Source: Bacteroidaceae bacterium
GTDB lineage: Bacteria; Bacteroidota; Bacteroidia; Bacteroidales; Bacteroidaceae
Assembly: GCA_017962495.1 (NCBI GenBank)
Contig: JAGCVH010000058.1
Location: 1 to 64,000, forward strand
Length of the DNA stretch: 64,000 bases
Direction of reading: 5' to 3'
The notes beneath the pieces are model-generated. The model did not search any database. It had not been told where the DNA came from and worked only from the letters and a program-made list of their open reading frames with translations. Below are positions 1 through 8,297 of this stretch, piece after piece (the first letter of the stretch is position 1; every line of letters begins with the position of its first letter). The position numbers were made by a program, and so were the translations under genes.

Positions 1-167
1 GGACTCGACACCTCCGTCAGAATCATAGATTCTTCCCCTCATCAGGCACTGATTGCCAAAGGGCAATCATCTAAAGGCCTTCTTCGCCCTTTGTGGGGCC
101 GTAGTGACATTCTTGGACGAGCCAAGCGACAAGTCGATTACTGTCACTACTCTAAAGACCCCAGTCG

Positions 168-200
168 CCCTCTCCCCCATAGGAAGAGGGGTTTCTTTTA
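168..200 (+). terminator. Candidate rho-independent terminator
   Basis: CCCTCT (168-173) pairs with AGAGGG (185-190), followed by the T-rich GTTTCTTTTAT. It would end a plus-strand transcript entering from the left. It also resembles the C/G-rich palindromes found elsewhere in the window. Confidence 0.45.
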
Positions 201-271
201 TCTAATTTTTCATTTTTCATTTTTAACTTTTAATTTTTAATTTTTTTCGCGTGCGTGTTTGAATAATGAAA

Positions 272-279
272 TATATTTG
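272..279 (+). promoter_or_regulatory. Putative -7 box for pruA
   Basis: TATATTTG fits the Bacteroidetes -7 consensus TAnnTTTG. No TTTG lies at the usual 19-20 nt spacing upstream. Transcription would begin near 285, which favours the ATG at 338 over the one at 299. Confidence 0.45.
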
Positions 280-337
280 CTAATTTTACACTCGATAAAT
301 GCTATATAAACCATTAAACCATAAAAACATACGCATT

Positions 338-1963
338 ATGAGAAACGCAATCATCAATTTCCCTCTGCCACAGAACGAGCCGGTGAAGGGGTATTTGAAG
401 GGTTCACCCGAACGGGTGGCATTGGAAGAGGAACTGGAACGTCAGAAGAACATCGTGGTGGACATACCCATCATCATTGGCGGTAAGGAAATCAGGACTG
501 GCGACACGGGCGAAGTGCGCTGTCCGCACGACCACAAGCATCTGCTGGCTACCTACCACAAGGTGGGGGAGAAGGAGATACAGCTTGCCATAGATACCGC
601 TATGGAGGCTTGGAAGGAGTGGTCGAAGACGGACTGGACGGTGCGTGCCGGCATTGCCCTGAAGATGGCAGAACTCTTGGCTACGAAATATCGTCCCATC
701 ATGAATGCCGCTTGTATGCTGGGTCAGTCGAAGAACTTCTACCAGGCAGAGATAGACTCGGCTTGCGAGACCATCGACTTCTTCCGCTACAATGTGCATT
801 ATGCTTCGAAGATTTATAACATGCAACCCAAGGATGGCGTGGGCAACATCAACCACACGGAGTATCGTCCGCTGGAGGGCTTCGTGCTGGCTGTGACCCC
901 ATTCAACTTCACTTCCATTGCCTCCAACCTGTGCATGACACCCGTGCTGATGGGTAACGTGGCTGTGTGGAAGCCTTCGACCACAGCATTGCTCTCTAAC
1001 TACTACTTGATGCAGCTCTACAAGGAGGCTGGATTGCCCGACGGCGTCATCAACTTCCTGCCAGGTAGCGGAGCGCTGATAGGCAAGATATGCACGCAGT
1101 CGAAACACTTCGCAGGCATCCACTTTACGGGTAGTACGGCCACCTTCAAGAGCCTCTGGGGACAGGCATGTTCGAACCTCGACCGCTATGTTTCCTATCC
1201 TCGTCTGGTGGGCGAAACGGGTGGTAAGGACTTCATCTTCGTTCATCCTTCGGCCGATAAGAAGGCTGTGGCTACGGCTGCTTTCTGCGGAGCATTCGAG
1301 TTCCAGGGACAGAAGTGTTCGGCTGCCAGCCGTATGTACATCCCCAAGAGCCTCTGGCCCGACGTGCTTGCCGACATGAAGCGCATGGCTGCTGAAATCA
1401 AGATGGGCGATGTGTGCGACCCCATGAACTTTGTGAATGCCGTCATCGACGAGGCTTCGTTCGACAAGTGCAAGTCGTACATCGACTTTGCCCGCGAGGC
1501 TAAAGACGCAGAAATCGTGCTTGGTGGCAAGTGCGACAAGAGTGTGGGATGGTTCGTAGAGCCCACAGTTATCGAGACCTCTAATCCTCACTTCAAGTCG
1601 ATGGAAGAGGAAATCTTTGGCCCCATCATCACCGTTTATCCCTACGACGACGATAAGGTGGACGAGACCGCTCGCTTGTGTGACGAGACTTCGCCCTATG
1701 GCCTGACTGGTGCCGTCTTCGGTCGTGACCGTCTGGCTGTGGAGAAGATTGCCGACACGCTGGCTTATGCTGCAGGTAACTTCTACATCAACGACAAGCC
1801 CACAGGTGCAGTAGTAGGTATGCAACCGTTCGGTGGTGCTCGTGCCAGTGGTACAAATGACAAGGCCGGTGGTGAGTTCAACCTCATCCGCTGGATTATC
1901 CCTCGCGTCATCAAGGAAACGCTGGTGTCGCCTACTGATTATCGGTATAGTTATATGAAGTAA
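338..1963 (+). CDS. pruA: L-glutamate gamma-semialdehyde (1-pyrroline-5-carboxylate) dehydrogenase
   Basis: NAD-dependent aldehyde dehydrogenase that oxidises glutamate semialdehyde, the open form of pyrroline-5-carboxylate, to glutamate in the last step of proline or hydroxyproline breakdown. The 541-residue protein has the full ALDH fold. The general base is Glu293 in VGETGGK and the nucleophile is Cys327 in GQKCSAAS. The C-terminal PFGGARASGTNDKAGG segment is typical of P5C dehydrogenases. I chose the ATG at 338 because family members begin near MRNAIINFPLP; an in-frame ATG at 299 would add 13 residues and lies very close to the putative -7 box. There is no PutA-type proline dehydrogenase domain, so the enzyme is monofunctional. 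The glycyl-radical hydroxyproline dehydratase at 17683 could supply its substrate. Confidence 0.93.
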   Translation: MRNAIINFPLPQNEPVKGYLKGSPERVALEEELERQKNIVVDIPIIIGGKEIRTGDTGEVRCPHDHKHLLATYHKVGEKEIQLAIDTAMEAWKEWSKTDWTVRAGIALKMAELLATKYRPIMNAACMLGQSKNFYQAEIDSACETIDFFRYNVHYASKIYNMQPKDGVGNINHTEYRPLEGFVLAVTPFNFTSIASNLCMTPVLMGNVAVWKPSTTALLSNYYLMQLYKEAGLPDGVINFLPGSGALIGKICTQSKHFAGIHFTGSTATFKSLWGQACSNLDRYVSYPRLVGETGGKDFIFVHPSADKKAVATAAFCGAFEFQGQKCSAASRMYIPKSLWPDVLADMKRMAAEIKMGDVCDPMNFVNAVIDEASFDKCKSYIDFAREAKDAEIVLGGKCDKSVGWFVEPTVIETSNPHFKSMEEEIFGPIITVYPYDDDKVDETARLCDETSPYGLTGAVFGRDRLAVEKIADTLAYAAGNFYINDKPTGAVVGMQPFGGARASGTNDKAGGEFNLIRWIIPRVIKETLVSPTDYRYSYMK

Positions 1964-1974
1964 GGACGAAACAT

Positions 1975-2010
1975 GAGAGCAATGCCAAGTTAGCTTGGAG
2001 CATTGCTCTC
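1975..2010 (+). terminator. Hairpin after pruA, probable terminator
   Basis: GAGAGCAATGC (1975-1985) and GCATTGCTCTC (2000-2010) form a perfect 11-bp stem, extended inward by CAAG/CTTG. There is no clean T-run, so it could act as a 3'-end stabiliser instead. Confidence 0.5.
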
Positions 2011-2061
2011 GTGCTTCTAATGAAGGATTAAGGGTTAAGGATTAATAATTAAAGATTAAGA

Positions 2062-2919
2062 ATGAAGAATAGTTGGATAATAGCGGGTGTTGCATTGTTT
2101 TTGCTCCTCGCAAGTTGTAAGGATGTTTCTGCTCCCTCCCTAACAGGGACAGCGGGGGAAGAGTCTCTTTCCATTCCCGAGTGCATAGTCACTTCCGTAC
2201 CCGATTCGTTGGGGCTGGACTCCTTCTATGTGAAGTATGTGGATGTGAACGGATTGCCACTCGTCTCATCATGGCGAGTACCCGACTCCGCTTTCGTAGC
2301 CGCTCATCGCACGCTATACGCTATGACTTGCATGCTCGACCCTGCTATACTGCAGGCTATGATTCGTTCGCATGCCCGCGTAGCCATCATGGGACGCTAT
2401 GAGGGAACTACCGACCTGCCTGAGCATCGCTATCTGGTGAACGATACTTCGCTCAACTGGGACCTGCGGGCAAGAGGATTAGGCGGAACCATCCATGAAC
2501 CCCTGACCTCGTGTGCTGAGGAGAATGTGCTGGCCTATCAAATCGACAAGTACCACGCCGAGGACATACTCATCCATGAGTTTGCCCATGCCATCCACTG
2601 CATAGGCATCATTCAGGTCGATACCACCTTCAACGCCCGTCTGCAAGCCCTCTACGAGGCTGCAAAGGGTAGGGGAGACCTCGATGGCACTTATCGCATT
2701 ACCGACAAGGAGGAGTACTTTGCCGAGGCTGTTCAGGACTGGTTCAATGTGAACGCCGAGATGCCTCATACCGATGGGAAGCACAACTGGTGCAACACGC
2801 GTGAGGAATTGAAGAAATTTGATCCCGACCTCTATCAACTGCTTTCAGAATATTTCCCCGAGACAAACCTGCAAATCAGTAAACATAAAAAAGTAAATGA
2901 ATATGGTCCCATCCAATAA
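2062..2919 (+). CDS. Putative zinc metallopeptidase lipoprotein
   Basis: A 285-residue predicted lipoprotein. A short hydrophobic signal ends in the lipobox LLASC, so it should be anchored to a membrane facing the periplasm or the surface. The centre carries the zinc-protease motif HEFAHAIH (residues 172-179), followed about 40 residues later by EEYFAEAVQDWF, whose glutamate (218 or 222) is a plausible third zinc ligand. The later segment NTREELKKFDPDLY looks conserved in HExxH proteins of the anthrax-lethal-factor-like zincin type, as I remember them, but I cannot name the family securely. Substrate unknown. Its last 23 bases overlap the start of the aminopeptidase gene, suggesting translational coupling and perhaps a joint role in peptide breakdown. 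Confidence 0.7.
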   Translation: MKNSWIIAGVALFLLLASCKDVSAPSLTGTAGEESLSIPECIVTSVPDSLGLDSFYVKYVDVNGLPLVSSWRVPDSAFVAAHRTLYAMTCMLDPAILQAMIRSHARVAIMGRYEGTTDLPEHRYLVNDTSLNWDLRARGLGGTIHEPLTSCAEENVLAYQIDKYHAEDILIHEFAHAIHCIGIIQVDTTFNARLQALYEAAKGRGDLDGTYRITDKEEYFAEAVQDWFNVNAEMPHTDGKHNWCNTREELKKFDPDLYQLLSEYFPETNLQISKHKKVNEYGPIQ

Positions 2920-4339
2920 CAGACTCTCCCCCTGCCCCTCGGGATTGAGGGTGAGTCCACAATCTTACGAGCGTCGTCGTTCTCGCCTGAAGAAGGATGT
3001 GGGAAGTGGCATTCTGCTCTTCCTCGGAAACATGGAGGTGGGCATGAACTATGCCGACAACACCTATCGCTTCCGGCAAGACTCGTCGTTCCTCTACTTC
3101 TTTGGCCTCGACTATGCCGCTCTGGCCGCTGTCATCGATATTGACGAAGACCGCGAGATAGTGTTTGGCAACGAACTTACCATCGACGATATCGTGTGGA
3201 CGGGTACACAACCCACCCTGCACGACAAGTGCGAGGCTATGGGCATCAAGGACAGCCGTCCAATGAATGAACTGAAGACCTACCTCGACCAGGCTCGCAG
3301 GCGCGGGCAACACATCCATTTCTTGCCACCCTACCGAGGCGACCATCAAGTGTGGTTGTGGGAACTGCTTGGACTCAATCCTGCCGAACAGAACAATAGT
3401 GTATCGCAGCGGTTGGTAAAGGCAATCGTGCGCCAACGCATATACAAGGACGAGGAGGAGATTGCTATTATCGAGGAGGCTGTAAATATAAGCACCCAGA
3501 TGCACTTGGCCGCCTATCGCAAGGTGCGTCCCGGCATTCATGAGGCTGAAGTGGCAGCCGCCGTGGAGGAAGTGGCTTGCAAGGGAGGCAACACACTCTC
3601 TTTCCCCACCATCGCCACCGTGAAAGGACAAGTGCTGCACAATCATGGTTTCATCCATACGCTTAAGGAGGGTGATATTTTCCTCCTCGACGCAGGAGCA
3701 GAGACACGCATGCATTATGCCGGCGACCTATCATCCTCGATGCCTGTGGGCGAACGATTCACAGAAAGGCAGGAAATCATCTATAACATCCACCTTGACA
3801 GCTTCCGTGCGGCAGTCGATATGCTCCATCCTGGTGTTCCCTTCCGCGAGGCTCATTTGGCTGCAGCCACAAAGATTTGCGAGGGCATGAAATCGCTTGG
3901 ACTGATGAAAGGCGACCCCGTAGAAGCCGCTCACATTGGTGCGTATGCACTCTTTTTCCCCTGCGGATTAGGACACATGATGGGACTCGATGTGCATAAT
4001 ATGGAAAATCTTGGCGAGGAGTATGTGGGATATAACGAAGGAGAGGCAAAGAGCACGCAATTTGGCTTCAAATCCCTCCGTCTTGCCCGTCCGCTTGAAC
4101 CCGGTTTCGTGTTTACTGTAGAGCCAGGCATCTACTTCATTCCTGAACTCATCGACAAGTGGGAGGCCGAGCATCAGTTTACCGACTTCATCAACTACGA
4201 CAAATTAGGTCCTTGGCGTGATTTCACGGGCCTTCGCAACGAACTCGACTATGTCATCACTACTGATGGCGTGCGTCAGTTGGGTACCATCAAAAAGCCC
4301 ATGACGCTCGAGGAGGTGTATGCGGCAAAGGAAGCGTAA
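2897..4339 (+). CDS. pepP: Xaa-Pro aminopeptidase (M24 family)
   Basis: Metal-dependent aminopeptidase P, which removes the N-terminal residue when proline is in position 2. An AMP_N domain (about residues 20-160) precedes an M24 'pita-bread' catalytic domain. Metal ligands are visible: the aspartates of LLDAGAE and GDLSS, the His of GLGHMMG, and the glutamates of VEPGIYF and RNELDYV. The family start corresponds to SPQSYERRRSRLKK. The first about 18 residues come from a C/G-rich intergenic-type repeat, so translation may instead start at the GTG at 2951. The 5' end overlaps the lipoprotein gene by 23 bp, and the next gene follows after 12 bp, so it probably belongs to a plus-strand operon. 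Confidence 0.9.
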   Translation: MNMVPSNNRLSPCPSGLRVSPQSYERRRSRLKKDVGSGILLFLGNMEVGMNYADNTYRFRQDSSFLYFFGLDYAALAAVIDIDEDREIVFGNELTIDDIVWTGTQPTLHDKCEAMGIKDSRPMNELKTYLDQARRRGQHIHFLPPYRGDHQVWLWELLGLNPAEQNNSVSQRLVKAIVRQRIYKDEEEIAIIEEAVNISTQMHLAAYRKVRPGIHEAEVAAAVEEVACKGGNTLSFPTIATVKGQVLHNHGFIHTLKEGDIFLLDAGAETRMHYAGDLSSSMPVGERFTERQEIIYNIHLDSFRAAVDMLHPGVPFREAHLAAATKICEGMKSLGLMKGDPVEAAHIGAYALFFPCGLGHMMGLDVHNMENLGEEYVGYNEGEAKSTQFGFKSLRLARPLEPGFVFTVEPGIYFIPELIDKWEAEHQFTDFINYDKLGPWRDFTGLRNELDYVITTDGVRQLGTIKKPMTLEEVYAAKEA

Positions 4340-4351
4340 ATACTAAGAGCG

Positions 4352-6559
4352 ATGCAAACTGAAGGCAGAGATTTCAAACGAATGTTCCTCAAGTTCGGCA
4401 GGCAGTCAGGACTGGTAATCATCATCCTTGCTGCCATCGTTTTGGAGGCTATCTCGGCTTTCCAGTATTACTACACGCGTGGTATGCTGGAGCGCAAACT
4501 GGAGGAACAGATGCTGATTCTGCTTCAGGTGTCGGCGCAGCGTATGGATGGCATCATGCGGGAGACAGCGAGCGCGACATATAACCAATTGTGGCACGCC
4601 CAGCAGCATTTGGACGATGCCGATTATATGGAGACGCTGGTTCGCAATATGGTGATGATTGATGACGACAAGATTGTTGGTGCTGGCGTTGCTTTCCGTC
4701 CTTACTACTTTGCCGACAAAGGCCGATGGTATGAGCCATACGCCCGTCGGGAAGGTGATTCTATTGTTGTACTCCAGATTGGTTCTGCCCAGCACAACTA
4801 TTTTACGCGTGAGTTCTATCAGACTTGCATCAAAGGTGACACTATCAAATGGAGTACGCCCTATGTCGATAATGAGGGAGCAAAAGATACCGTCTCCACT
4901 TATGGCTTGCCTTTACGAGACAAACAGGGGACGCCCATAGGCGTTTTGGGTATTGATGTCTCTACGGAGTGGATAAGAGATATACTGAGGCAAATTCGTC
5001 AGCATCCGTCGAGTTTCAGCATAGTGCTTTCGAATGAAGGCAACTTGATATCCACGCCAGACGATAGCCTTTGCAGCCACGAACTGGCAGAAAAGATTGC
5101 CCTGATGGTCAACGATAGCACGGTGAAGAAGGAGCTGAAGTCCAACGGGCGTGTGACAAGCTTTAAGTTCTACGATGAGGAGAAAGGCCGTGCGGCACGC
5201 GTGTATTATGCCAGAAAGCGTGTAGAACCGAAATGGTGGTTGGTGAAGGTGTGCTATGACGATGAGGCATTTGGCGAACTGCATAAGATGCGAAAGACTA
5301 TTATGTGGATGTCGCTACTTGGTTTGTTTGCATTGGGACTCATCATCCAACTCTTTGCGCGTAACGACCGCAAGATGCAGACGAGTCTGATGAAGCAACA
5401 ACGCATCGACGGCGAACTGAAGATAGCCAAAGACATACAGACGCAGATGTTGCCACGCGAAAGCAGTATCGTACACAACGATGTCAAACTGCATGGTTCG
5501 CAAATTCCTGCACGCGAGGTGGGAGGTGACTTGTATGACTTCTTCATCCGCGACGAAAAACTCTTCTTCTGTATAGGTGATGTGAGTGGAAAAGGCATTC
5601 CTGCCTCTTTCATTATGGCCGTTACGCAATCTTTATTCCATAACATTGCATCGCGTGAGAGTGGTCCAGCTCACATTATGAACCTCCTTAATGCAACGGC
5701 GTGTCGGAATAATGAGTCGAACATGTTTGCTACTTTGTTCATCGGCGTTCTCGACCTGCCGACTGGACATTTGCGCTACTGCAATGCTGGGCATGAAATT
5801 CCGATTCTCTTCGACCAATCGCCGACCACTATCGATGTAAAATCCAACATTCCTATTGGGCTATTCAGCGATTTCAAGTATGAAATGCAGGAGATGGTTA
5901 TGCCATCTGGTTCGACACTTTTCCTCTATACTGACGGATTGACAGAGGCCAGAAATGGTCAGCGAGAGCAGTTTGGGATGGAGCGTGTCAAACAACTGGT
6001 GGCACGCTATGGCACTATGAGTCCGAAGGAGATGATAGACATGACCATCACCGAAGTGGAAAGATTCTCAGAGCATACCGAACAAGGCGACGACCTGACC
6101 CTGCTAGTCATCAACTATACCCCGATGGTGGAGAAAATGTTGCTCGATGAAGAACTGACACTGGCAAACGATGTAAAAGAGGTAACCAAACTGAGCAGTT
6201 TCATCAAGGATGTGATGGCGCGTTTGAACATCGACAAGTCATTGGCATCGAAGTTGCGACTGGCTTTAGAGGAAGCTGTGGTCAATGCGATGGAATATGC
6301 CTATCCGGCTGGTAGTCAGGGCGATGTTAAAGTCCGTGTGACATACGATGAAAAGCGATTAAGGTTCATAATTACCGATTCAGGCATTCCCTTCAATCCC
6401 ACAGAAGCATCAAAAGCTGACACTACACTCTCTGCCGAAGAGCGTCCTGTGGGAGGATTAGGCATCCATCTCATGCGTCAGTTGATGGACTCTGTCAATT
6501 ATGAACGCATCAACAAGAAAAATGTACTGACCCTGACAAAGAACGTAAACGTAGAATAA
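4352..6559 (+). CDS. SpoIIE/RsbU-type PP2C phosphatase with sensor domain and fused RsbW-like ATPase
   Basis: A 735-residue membrane-bound partner-switching regulator. A transmembrane helix (about 19-40) and an extracytoplasmic Cache-like sensor region end at a second helix (about 316-336). A linker (ELKIAKDIQTQMLP) then leads to the SpoIIE-type PP2C phosphatase, with EVGGDLYDFF (D393), GDVSGKG (D410), NAGHE and LYTDGLTEA, closing with GDDLTLL. The C-terminus (about 600-735) is a HATPase_c domain of the RsbW anti-sigma kinase type, with the N-box EEAVVNAMEYA (N645) and GGLGIHLMRQL. Phosphatase and kinase modules in one chain could set the phosphorylation of the STAS protein encoded 23 bp downstream. 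No sigma-B-like factor is present, so the final target is unknown. Confidence 0.9.
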   Translation: MQTEGRDFKRMFLKFGRQSGLVIIILAAIVLEAISAFQYYYTRGMLERKLEEQMLILLQVSAQRMDGIMRETASATYNQLWHAQQHLDDADYMETLVRNMVMIDDDKIVGAGVAFRPYYFADKGRWYEPYARREGDSIVVLQIGSAQHNYFTREFYQTCIKGDTIKWSTPYVDNEGAKDTVSTYGLPLRDKQGTPIGVLGIDVSTEWIRDILRQIRQHPSSFSIVLSNEGNLISTPDDSLCSHELAEKIALMVNDSTVKKELKSNGRVTSFKFYDEEKGRAARVYYARKRVEPKWWLVKVCYDDEAFGELHKMRKTIMWMSLLGLFALGLIIQLFARNDRKMQTSLMKQQRIDGELKIAKDIQTQMLPRESSIVHNDVKLHGSQIPAREVGGDLYDFFIRDEKLFFCIGDVSGKGIPASFIMAVTQSLFHNIASRESGPAHIMNLLNATACRNNESNMFATLFIGVLDLPTGHLRYCNAGHEIPILFDQSPTTIDVKSNIPIGLFSDFKYEMQEMVMPSGSTLFLYTDGLTEARNGQREQFGMERVKQLVARYGTMSPKEMIDMTITEVERFSEHTEQGDDLTLLVINYTPMVEKMLLDEELTLANDVKEVTKLSSFIKDVMARLNIDKSLASKLRLALEEAVVNAMEYAYPAGSQGDVKVRVTYDEKRLRFIITDSGIPFNPTEASKADTTLSAEERPVGGLGIHLMRQLMDSVNYERINKKNVLTLTKNVNVE

Positions 6560-6582
6560 TCAACAAATAAATATAGATAAAC

Positions 6583-6885
6583 ATGAAGACTACTATTCAA
6601 GAATTAGCGGACAAGTACCTTGTTACCTTCGAGGGAGAACTCGATACGACTGCCGCCACTGAGGTAAATGAGAAACTGCAACCGCTCTACACAGCCAACG
6701 GCAAGGGTGTGGTTATCGATTGTACGAAACTGGAGTATATCGCGTCAAGTGGTCTGCGTATCCTCATAAGCATACTGAAGGGTGCTAAGAGTGGTGGAAG
6801 TCAGGTAGTGCTCAAAAACCTGAACGACGACATCAAGGATGTGTTTAAGTTGACGGGATTCATCAACCTTTTTGATATCGAATAG
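6583..6885 (+). CDS. STAS-domain anti-sigma-factor antagonist (SpoIIAA/RsbV type)
   Basis: A 100-residue single STAS domain. The phosphorylation site region reads YIASSGLRIL, with serines at 55 and 56 at the position that kinase-type anti-sigma factors phosphorylate in SpoIIAA and RsbV. It lies between the phosphatase/kinase gene (23 bp gap) and the porin gene (5 bp gap). This strongly suggests it is the substrate of the upstream protein. It acts in the cytoplasm by switching partners; the partner is not identifiable here. Confidence 0.9.
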   Translation: MKTTIQELADKYLVTFEGELDTTAATEVNEKLQPLYTANGKGVVIDCTKLEYIASSGLRILISILKGAKSGGSQVVLKNLNDDIKDVFKLTGFINLFDIE

Positions 6886-6890
6886 TTCCC

Positions 6891-8243
6891 ATGAAGCCCT
6901 CTGTCGTTTATCTCCGAATACTTGCTACTGCGGGATTGCTGTTACTGGCTACTGCTGCCAATTGCCAAAATGAGGAAAAGAAGAACCTTTTCTCTTTGGA
7001 TTTGCACATGATGACGCGTGGAGAAATCCGTGATGGAGGAGTGGTGTCTTCGGAAGAAGAAGCGGGGGATGACAAATCGAGTTTCGTACTCGGTCGTGAG
7101 AGGTTGATTGTCGGTTACGAAAACCTGCGTCTAAACAAAGATTCGTTAGCAACAACACCATGGTTGCAGATGAGCCTAAACGTACAGCATCAGGGCGTAT
7201 GGGGACAGTCGGGCAAAGGCGTTTTTAATGTCCATGAAGGATGGGCAAGACTCACGGCAAATAACGGCCTTTTCGCACAAGTTGGTCGGCAGGTACTCGC
7301 CTACGATGACGAGCGCATTATTGGTCCTAATGATTGGTCGATGGCAGGAATCTCGCACGATGCCCTAAAACTTGGTTATGAGGGACATGGTCACAAAGCA
7401 CATGCCATATTCTCCTACAACCAAAATGCCGAGAACATGAATGGCGGTACTTATTATATGAATGGTGCTCAGCCTTATAAGACGATGCAGACCGTGTGGT
7501 ATCATTACGACATTCCTAAGATTCCGTTAGGTGCTTCGTTATTGTTCATGAACATCGGTATGCAAGGTGGAGAGAAAGGTGAGGACGAACGGACGGAATG
7601 GCAGCAACTCATTGGTGGATACGTGAAATACACCGATAAAATCTGGTCGTTGGAAGGTTCTTATTATCGCCAGATGGGCAACGATGAAGGCGGCACCAAG
7701 ATTAAGGCATGGATGGCCAGCGTGAGGGGTCAGGTGAGTCCGAGTCGTTACTTCGGTTTTGAAGCAGGCTACGACTATCTGAGTGGTGACGAGAAATTTG
7801 CCGTTCCCGCAAAGGGTGACATCGGCCTGATCAAGCACGATGTCATCAAAGGCTTTAACCCCGTCTATGGTTCTCACCACAAGTTTTATGGGGCTATGGA
7901 CTTCTTTTATGTGAGCACATATGTCAACGGCTTCACTCCAGGTCTGCAAAATGCTTTTGTCGGTGCATATGCAAAACCCGTTAAGGGATTGAAGATTGGA
8001 GTGGGTTACCATTATCTCGCCATGAGTACCAAGTTAATCGACATGGATAAAAAACTTGGACACGAATTTGAGTTGAGTGCCTCCTATCAAATCATCAAAG
8101 AGGTCAATGTGTCCGCTGGTTTTTCTTATATGACAGGCACAGACACAATGGAACGACTGAAACGTGCCTCTAACGATGGAAACTTGAAATGGGGATGGAT
8201 TTCTTTGAACATCACCCCTAGAATATTTTCCGTCAAATGGTAA
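6891..8243 (+). CDS. Alginate-export-like outer-membrane beta-barrel protein
   Basis: A 450-residue predicted outer-membrane barrel with a signal peptide (MKPSVVYLRILATAGLLLL...). The segment GRQVLAYDDERIIGPNDW and the following alternating-polarity strands match the Alginate_exp (AlgE-like) domain as I know it, and the protein ends with strand-like hydrophobic alternation (ISLNITPRIFSVKW). The natural cargo is unknown; many Bacteroidetes members are not linked to alginate. It starts 5 bp after the STAS gene, so it is co-transcribed with the partner-switch pair. It ends 54 bp before the NRPS gene with no clear terminator between, so transport of the NRPS product or its precursors is possible but unproven. 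Confidence 0.75.
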   Translation: MKPSVVYLRILATAGLLLLATAANCQNEEKKNLFSLDLHMMTRGEIRDGGVVSSEEEAGDDKSSFVLGRERLIVGYENLRLNKDSLATTPWLQMSLNVQHQGVWGQSGKGVFNVHEGWARLTANNGLFAQVGRQVLAYDDERIIGPNDWSMAGISHDALKLGYEGHGHKAHAIFSYNQNAENMNGGTYYMNGAQPYKTMQTVWYHYDIPKIPLGASLLFMNIGMQGGEKGEDERTEWQQLIGGYVKYTDKIWSLEGSYYRQMGNDEGGTKIKAWMASVRGQVSPSRYFGFEAGYDYLSGDEKFAVPAKGDIGLIKHDVIKGFNPVYGSHHKFYGAMDFFYVSTYVNGFTPGLQNAFVGAYAKPVKGLKIGVGYHYLAMSTKLIDMDKKLGHEFELSASYQIIKEVNVSAGFSYMTGTDTMERLKRASNDGNLKWGWISLNITPRIFSVKW

Positions 8244-8297
8244 CCAACTTGTGGTTGCTTAACTATTACAGAACAACAATATCCCCCTTAATTAATT

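Larger units (their letters stand above)
1..337. other. Structured non-coding region upstream of pruA
   Basis: I recognise no gene here. Frame 1 is open from base 1 to about 234, but its translation resembles nothing I know and runs into AT-rich filler, so I do not call it. The stretch is rich in inverted repeats: GATTGCC/GGCAATC at 51-68, and a nested pair with outer arms GTAGTGACA (101-109) and TGTCACTAC (142-150) enclosing CTTGG/CCAAG (112-126). After a terminator-like hairpin at 168-190 the DNA becomes runs of ATTTTT-type filler (about 196-247). It could be the structured 3' end of an upstream transcript, a small RNA, or a worn repeat element. Confidence 0.5.

Noticed and set aside
1-234. 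Partial protein-coding gene in frame 1
   Set aside because: Open but unlike any protein I know, and it runs into AT filler. I treat it as non-coding, with low certainty because the window edge cuts it off.
404-1825. 473-residue open frame antisense to pruA
   Set aside because: Mirrors codon structure of pruA on the other strand; pruA has all catalytic motifs, the antisense product has none.
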